Of a stretch of 26,616 nucleotides of DNA, positions 23,920 to 26,616 are shown one piece after another. A model generated the notes under the pieces. The model saw only the letters and a program-made list of their open reading frames with translations, was not told the DNA's origin and searched no databases. Every line of letters starts with the position of its first letter. The first letter of the stretch is position 1. Source of the DNA: Thermohalobaculum sp964576075 (GTDB taxonomy: Bacteria; Pseudomonadota; Alphaproteobacteria; Rhodobacterales; Rhodobacteraceae); the NCBI GenBank assembly GCA_964576075.1, contig CAZNTX010000056.1, positions 1 through 26,616 of the forward strand. Direction: 5' to 3'. Position numbers and translations under genes: made by a program.

Positions 23920-23944
23920 GGCTCGATTTTCCGCGAACGCGGCG

Positions 23945-25723
23945 TCAGCCGCGGGCGAGATCCTCGAGCCGGAGCTTGGCCCGGCGCCGCCCGCCCCAGT
24001 CGTCGATCTCGAGGCGGCCGGCGGCGTGGAGCGCCGTGCCCGCCTCGGCCGCGGCGAAGGCCGCCTCGGCGAGGCCGGTCTCCTCCGCGCGGAAGGCGAT
24101 CGCCTCGAGCGTGCCGCCCGACCCCTTCAGCCGGCAGCGCAGATGCCCCCGGCCGACCGCTGCCGCCCGCTCGATCCGAACCGAGGGAAAGGCGAGCCGG
24201 GGCGCCGGGTTGGCCGGACCGAAGGGCCCCGCCGCCTCGAGCGTCGCGACGAGATCGACCGTCGCCCCCCCGGGCGCGAGCGCCCCGTCGATCTCCAGAT
24301 CCTCCGGCCCCGGCGCCCCGGCGCCGGCCGCCGCGAGCCGCGCCTCGAGCGCGCCCATCGCCGCGCCCACCGCCTCCGGCGCGACCGTGAGCCCCGCCGC
24401 CATCCGGTGCCCCCCGCCCTTCACGAGCAGCCCGGCCCGGGCCAGCGCCGCCACCGCCGAGCCGAGATCGACCCCGGCGACAGAGCGCCCCGAGCCCTTG
24501 CCCTCGCCGCGCGTCCGGTCGAGCCCGATCACCACGGCGGGACGGTTGAACCGCTCCTTCAGCCGGCTCGCGACGATCCCGACGACGCCCGGATGCCAGC
24601 CCTCCCCCGCCGCCCAGACGAGCGGCGCCTCGGCGCCCCGGGCGAGCACCTGGTCCGTCGCCGCCTCGAGCACGGCGGCCTCGATCTCGCGCCGCTCCCG
24701 GTTGAGCCGGTCGAGCCGCGCCGCGATCGCCGCCGCCTCCTCCGGGCAGTCCGCGCCGAGCAGCGCCGCCCCGAGCCCGGCCTCGCCGATTCGCCCGCCC
24801 GCATTGATCCGGGGGCCGAGCGCGAAGCCGAGATCGCGCGCCGTCGGCGGCGCCGTCAGCCCCGCCACATCGGCCAGCGCGGCGAGCCCCGGCCGCCCCC
24901 GCCGCGCGAGCACCGCGAGACCCTGGCGCACGAAGGCCCGGTTGAGCCCGACGAGCGGCGCGACATCGGCCACCGTGGCCAGCGCCACGAGATCCAGCCG
25001 GGAGAGCAGGTTCGGCTCGCCGCCTCGCGCGAAGGCCCCGGCACCGCGCAGCGCCCGGTTCGCCGCGACCAGGAGCAGGAACGCCACCCCCGCCGCGCAG
25101 AGATGCCCGAGCCCCGAGCCGCAGCCAGGCCGGTTGGGGTTCACCACCGCGAGGGCCGCCTCCGGCACCTCCTCGGCGAGATGATGGTCGACCACGACGA
25201 CCTCCGCCCCGGCCGCCCGCGCCGCCGCGATCGGCTCGGCGCTCTGGCTGCCGCAATCGAGGCAGATCACCAGGTCGTGCGCCCCCCCGAGCGCCGTCAT
25301 CGCCGGGATGTTGGGGCCGTAGCCCTCCTCGATCCGGTCGGGGATATGCACCGTCGCCCCCAGCCCGAGCGCACCCAGCCAGTCGCGCAGGAGCGCGACG
25401 GAGCAGGCCCCGTCCACGTCGTAATCCCCGAAGAGCGCCACCCGCTCGCCCCGGCGCACCGCGCGGGCGAGCCGCTCCGCAGCCGCGTCCATCCCGGCCA
25501 GCGCGCTGGGGTCGGGCATGAGCTCGCGCAACGTCGGCGCGAGATACCCGCGGGCGCCCTCGGGCGCCACCCCGCGCGCCGCCATCACCCGGGCGACGAT
25601 CTCCGGCACCCCCTCGGCCTGCGCGATGGCGAGGCCGAGCCGCTCCACCTCCGCCCCAGGCCCGACCCAGCGCCGGCCGGTGAGCGAATGCGCGACTCCG
25701 AGATATGCGGGCCGATCCAGCAT
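23945..25723 (-). CDS. recJ: single-stranded-DNA-specific exonuclease RecJ
   Basis: 592 aa, the usual length. DHH-family motifs appear in order: FGDYDVDG (98-105), CLDCGSQS (154-161), VVDHH (177-181), LVALATVADVAPL, and the DHHA1-domain GGGHRMAAGL in the C-terminal half, followed by an OB-fold region. RecJ degrades single-stranded DNA 5' to 3' in mismatch repair, base-excision repair and RecF-pathway recombination, using Mn/Mg held by the DHH aspartates and histidines. The frame is open further upstream, but MLDRPAYLGV at 25723 is a natural RecJ start and leaves a normal divergent spacer to the cytochrome gene. The tRNA-Glu promoter begins just past its stop. Confidence 0.95.
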   Translation of the reverse strand: MLDRPAYLGVAHSLTGRRWVGPGAEVERLGLAIAQAEGVPEIVARVMAARGVAPEGARGYLAPTLRELMPDPSALAGMDAAAERLARAVRRGERVALFGDYDVDGACSVALLRDWLGALGLGATVHIPDRIEEGYGPNIPAMTALGGAHDLVICLDCGSQSAEPIAAARAAGAEVVVVDHHLAEEVPEAALAVVNPNRPGCGSGLGHLCAAGVAFLLLVAANRALRGAGAFARGGEPNLLSRLDLVALATVADVAPLVGLNRAFVRQGLAVLARRGRPGLAALADVAGLTAPPTARDLGFALGPRINAGGRIGEAGLGAALLGADCPEEAAAIAARLDRLNRERREIEAAVLEAATDQVLARGAEAPLVWAAGEGWHPGVVGIVASRLKERFNRPAVVIGLDRTRGEGKGSGRSVAGVDLGSAVAALARAGLLVKGGGHRMAAGLTVAPEAVGAAMGALEARLAAAGAGAPGPEDLEIDGALAPGGATVDLVATLEAAGPFGPANPAPRLAFPSVRIERAAAVGRGHLRCRLKGSGGTLEAIAFRAEETGLAEAAFAAAEAGTALHAAGRLEIDDWGGRRRAKLRLEDLARG

Positions 25724-25807
25724 GCGACATCTATGGCCGAGATCGCCGGGCTCCGCAAGATGTAGCACGGATGCACATCCATCCTGCAGAAGGACCTTCC
25801 GCAAATC

Positions 25808-25819
25808 TGACAATTGTCA
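25808..25819. promoter_or_regulatory. 12-bp perfect palindrome TGACAATTGTCA, candidate operator
   Basis: Lies in the 205-nt divergent gap between recJ and the cytochrome c gene, inside a short AT-richer patch that stands out from the surrounding DNA. The position suits control of one or both genes. I cannot name the regulator. Confidence 0.45.
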
Positions 25820-25928
25820 ATCGGCACGCCGCCCGAGGCTGCTAGCGTCCAACTCGGCCGGCGGCGCAGGCAGCGCCGGAGACGACCGGCCCCGCCGGAC
25901 CCCAATTCTCGCGACCGAGGAGGACCCC

Positions 25929-26333
25929 ATGATCCGCTCCATCACCGCCCTCGCCCTCGCCGCCGGCCTCGCCGCCGCGGCCCCGGCCGCCGCCGAGGAG
26001 GACACCCCCGGCGCGGAGGAATACCGCAACTCCTGCCTCGCCTGCCACGGCGTCGGCGGCAAGGGCGACGGGCCGCTCGCCGAGCTCATGACCGTCGAGG
26101 TGCCCGACCTCACCAAGATCGCCGCCGCCAACGAGGGCCGCTTCCCGGTCCAGGAGATGTTCATGATCGTCGACGGGCGCAGCGAGGTGCGCGGCCACGG
26201 CTACCCCATGCCGGTCTGGGGCGCGCGCTACAAGGCCGAGGCGGGCGAGACCTACGGGCCCTACGGCGCCGAGCGCATCGTCCGCGCCCGCGTGCTCGAA
26301 CTCGTCTACTACATCCAGTCGATCCAGCAGTGA
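25929..26333 (+). CDS. secreted monohaem cytochrome c
   Basis: 134 aa. Signal peptide ~1-22 ending AAA. Haem-binding CLACH (C36, C39, H40) is followed by GVGGKGDGP, and a probable distal ligand Met94 lies in HGYPMPVWG. It is a class I-type periplasmic c cytochrome, an electron carrier or a subunit of an oxidase or dehydrogenase; the MPVWG motif is seen in several such families and does not fix the partner. GAGGAGGA immediately upstream supports the ATG at 25929, although the frame is open far upstream. No cytochrome oxidase genes are visible in the window. Confidence 0.92.
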   Translation: MIRSITALALAAGLAAAAPAAAEEDTPGAEEYRNSCLACHGVGGKGDGPLAELMTVEVPDLTKIAAANEGRFPVQEMFMIVDGRSEVRGHGYPMPVWGARYKAEAGETYGPYGAERIVRARVLELVYYIQSIQQ

Positions 26334-26342
26334 TCCCCTGAG

Positions 26343-26362
26343 GCGGACGGGGCCCCGTCCGC
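26343..26362 (+). terminator. perfect 20-nt GC palindrome after the cytochrome gene
   Basis: Arms GCGGACGGGG and CCCCGTCCGC, 10 nt beyond the stop codon. Likely an 8-bp stem with a 4-nt loop. No U-tract; termination strength unknown. Confidence 0.45.
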
Positions 26363-26616
26363 AGGCCCGGCGCAGCCGGCCGCCCGAGACAGCCGCGGGG
26401 CCCGCCGGGGCGGCCCCGCAAGGCCGCTTGGCGCTGCGCACTCCCGCCGCCCGGATTTCGGACGGCGACCGCAGCACCCGCACCCGGATCAGACCCCCGG
26501 CGGGCCCAGCATCCGACAAACCCCGGCCCCTCCGCCGGCCCTCCGGAGCGCCGCGCCCCGGTCGCCACCGAGCCCGCCGACCCCCGCGCAGCCCAGCGTC
26601 GACGGCCGCTTCGCTC
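26363..26616. other. non-coding stretch at the window end
   Basis: No gene I can support. Open frames here lack start sites, domains or normal codon pattern. A second hairpin with 8-bp arms GCGGGGCC (26395-26402) and GGCCCCGC (26412-26419) is present. The rest is GC-rich DNA without a recognised signal. Confidence 0.5.

Noticed and set aside
23925..23941. TTTT next to a CCGCG/CGCGG hairpin between recJ and the tRNA genes
   Set aside because: The T-run is on the wrong side of the hairpin for termination on the plus strand, and reads as A's after the hairpin on the minus strand.
26161..26568. Minus-strand open frame at the window end
   Set aside because: No domain, no clear start signal, overlaps the cytochrome gene antisense; residue composition is that of a shadow frame.

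Overview
The window looks like chromosomal DNA of a very GC-rich alphaproteobacterium, most likely in or near the Rhodobacterales. The grounds are extreme G/C bias at third codon positions, a VPLPA-type C-terminal sorting tag (typical of Rhodobacteraceae), a Rhodobacter-like RecJ, and tRNA-Glu genes with an encoded CCA. The lineage is an inference. I see no insertion sequence, phage gene, CRISPR array or integrase.

Left part (33-8607): a divergent alpha/beta hydrolase, then a branched-chain-amino-acid-type (HAAT) ABC importer laid out as binding protein, permease H, permease M, ATPase G and ATPase F. Two unrelated genes interrupt the set. A VPLPA-CTERM secreted protein sits between the binding protein and permease H. 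An ammonium transporter fused to HAMP-like and chemoreceptor domains sits on the opposite strand between ATPase G and ATPase F. This Amt-MCP fusion is the clearest unusual protein in the window and would be expected to turn ammonium binding or transport into a chemotaxis-type signal.

Middle part (8612-17019): a CHASE2 class III cyclase-like protein with several substituted catalytic positions; a very large FecR/TPR/outer-membrane-barrel protein whose signal peptide lies in another frame (probable 1-nt frameshift); a small secreted four-cysteine protein; an AlgX/AlgJ-like SGNH protein with an altered catalytic motif; and an unrecognised coiled-coil protein. Together they suggest an envelope sensing, export or glycan-modification locus that I cannot match to a named system.

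Right-middle (17084-21979): four overlapping genes for a polyprenyl-phosphate glycosyltransferase (GtrB/DPM1-like), an LPG-synthase/UPF0104-type membrane protein, an FAD-dependent oxidoreductase and a GT-C-like membrane protein. This has the layout of a lipid-linked sugar cassette, with a good candidate promoter just upstream.

Right end (21946-26616): on the minus strand, a small two-helix membrane protein, a class III aminotransferase, two tandem tRNA-Glu genes (CTC and TTC anticodons) with a clear promoter, and recJ. On the plus strand, a secreted monohaem cytochrome c preceded by a 12-bp palindrome. The last ~280 bases hold hairpins but no gene I can support.
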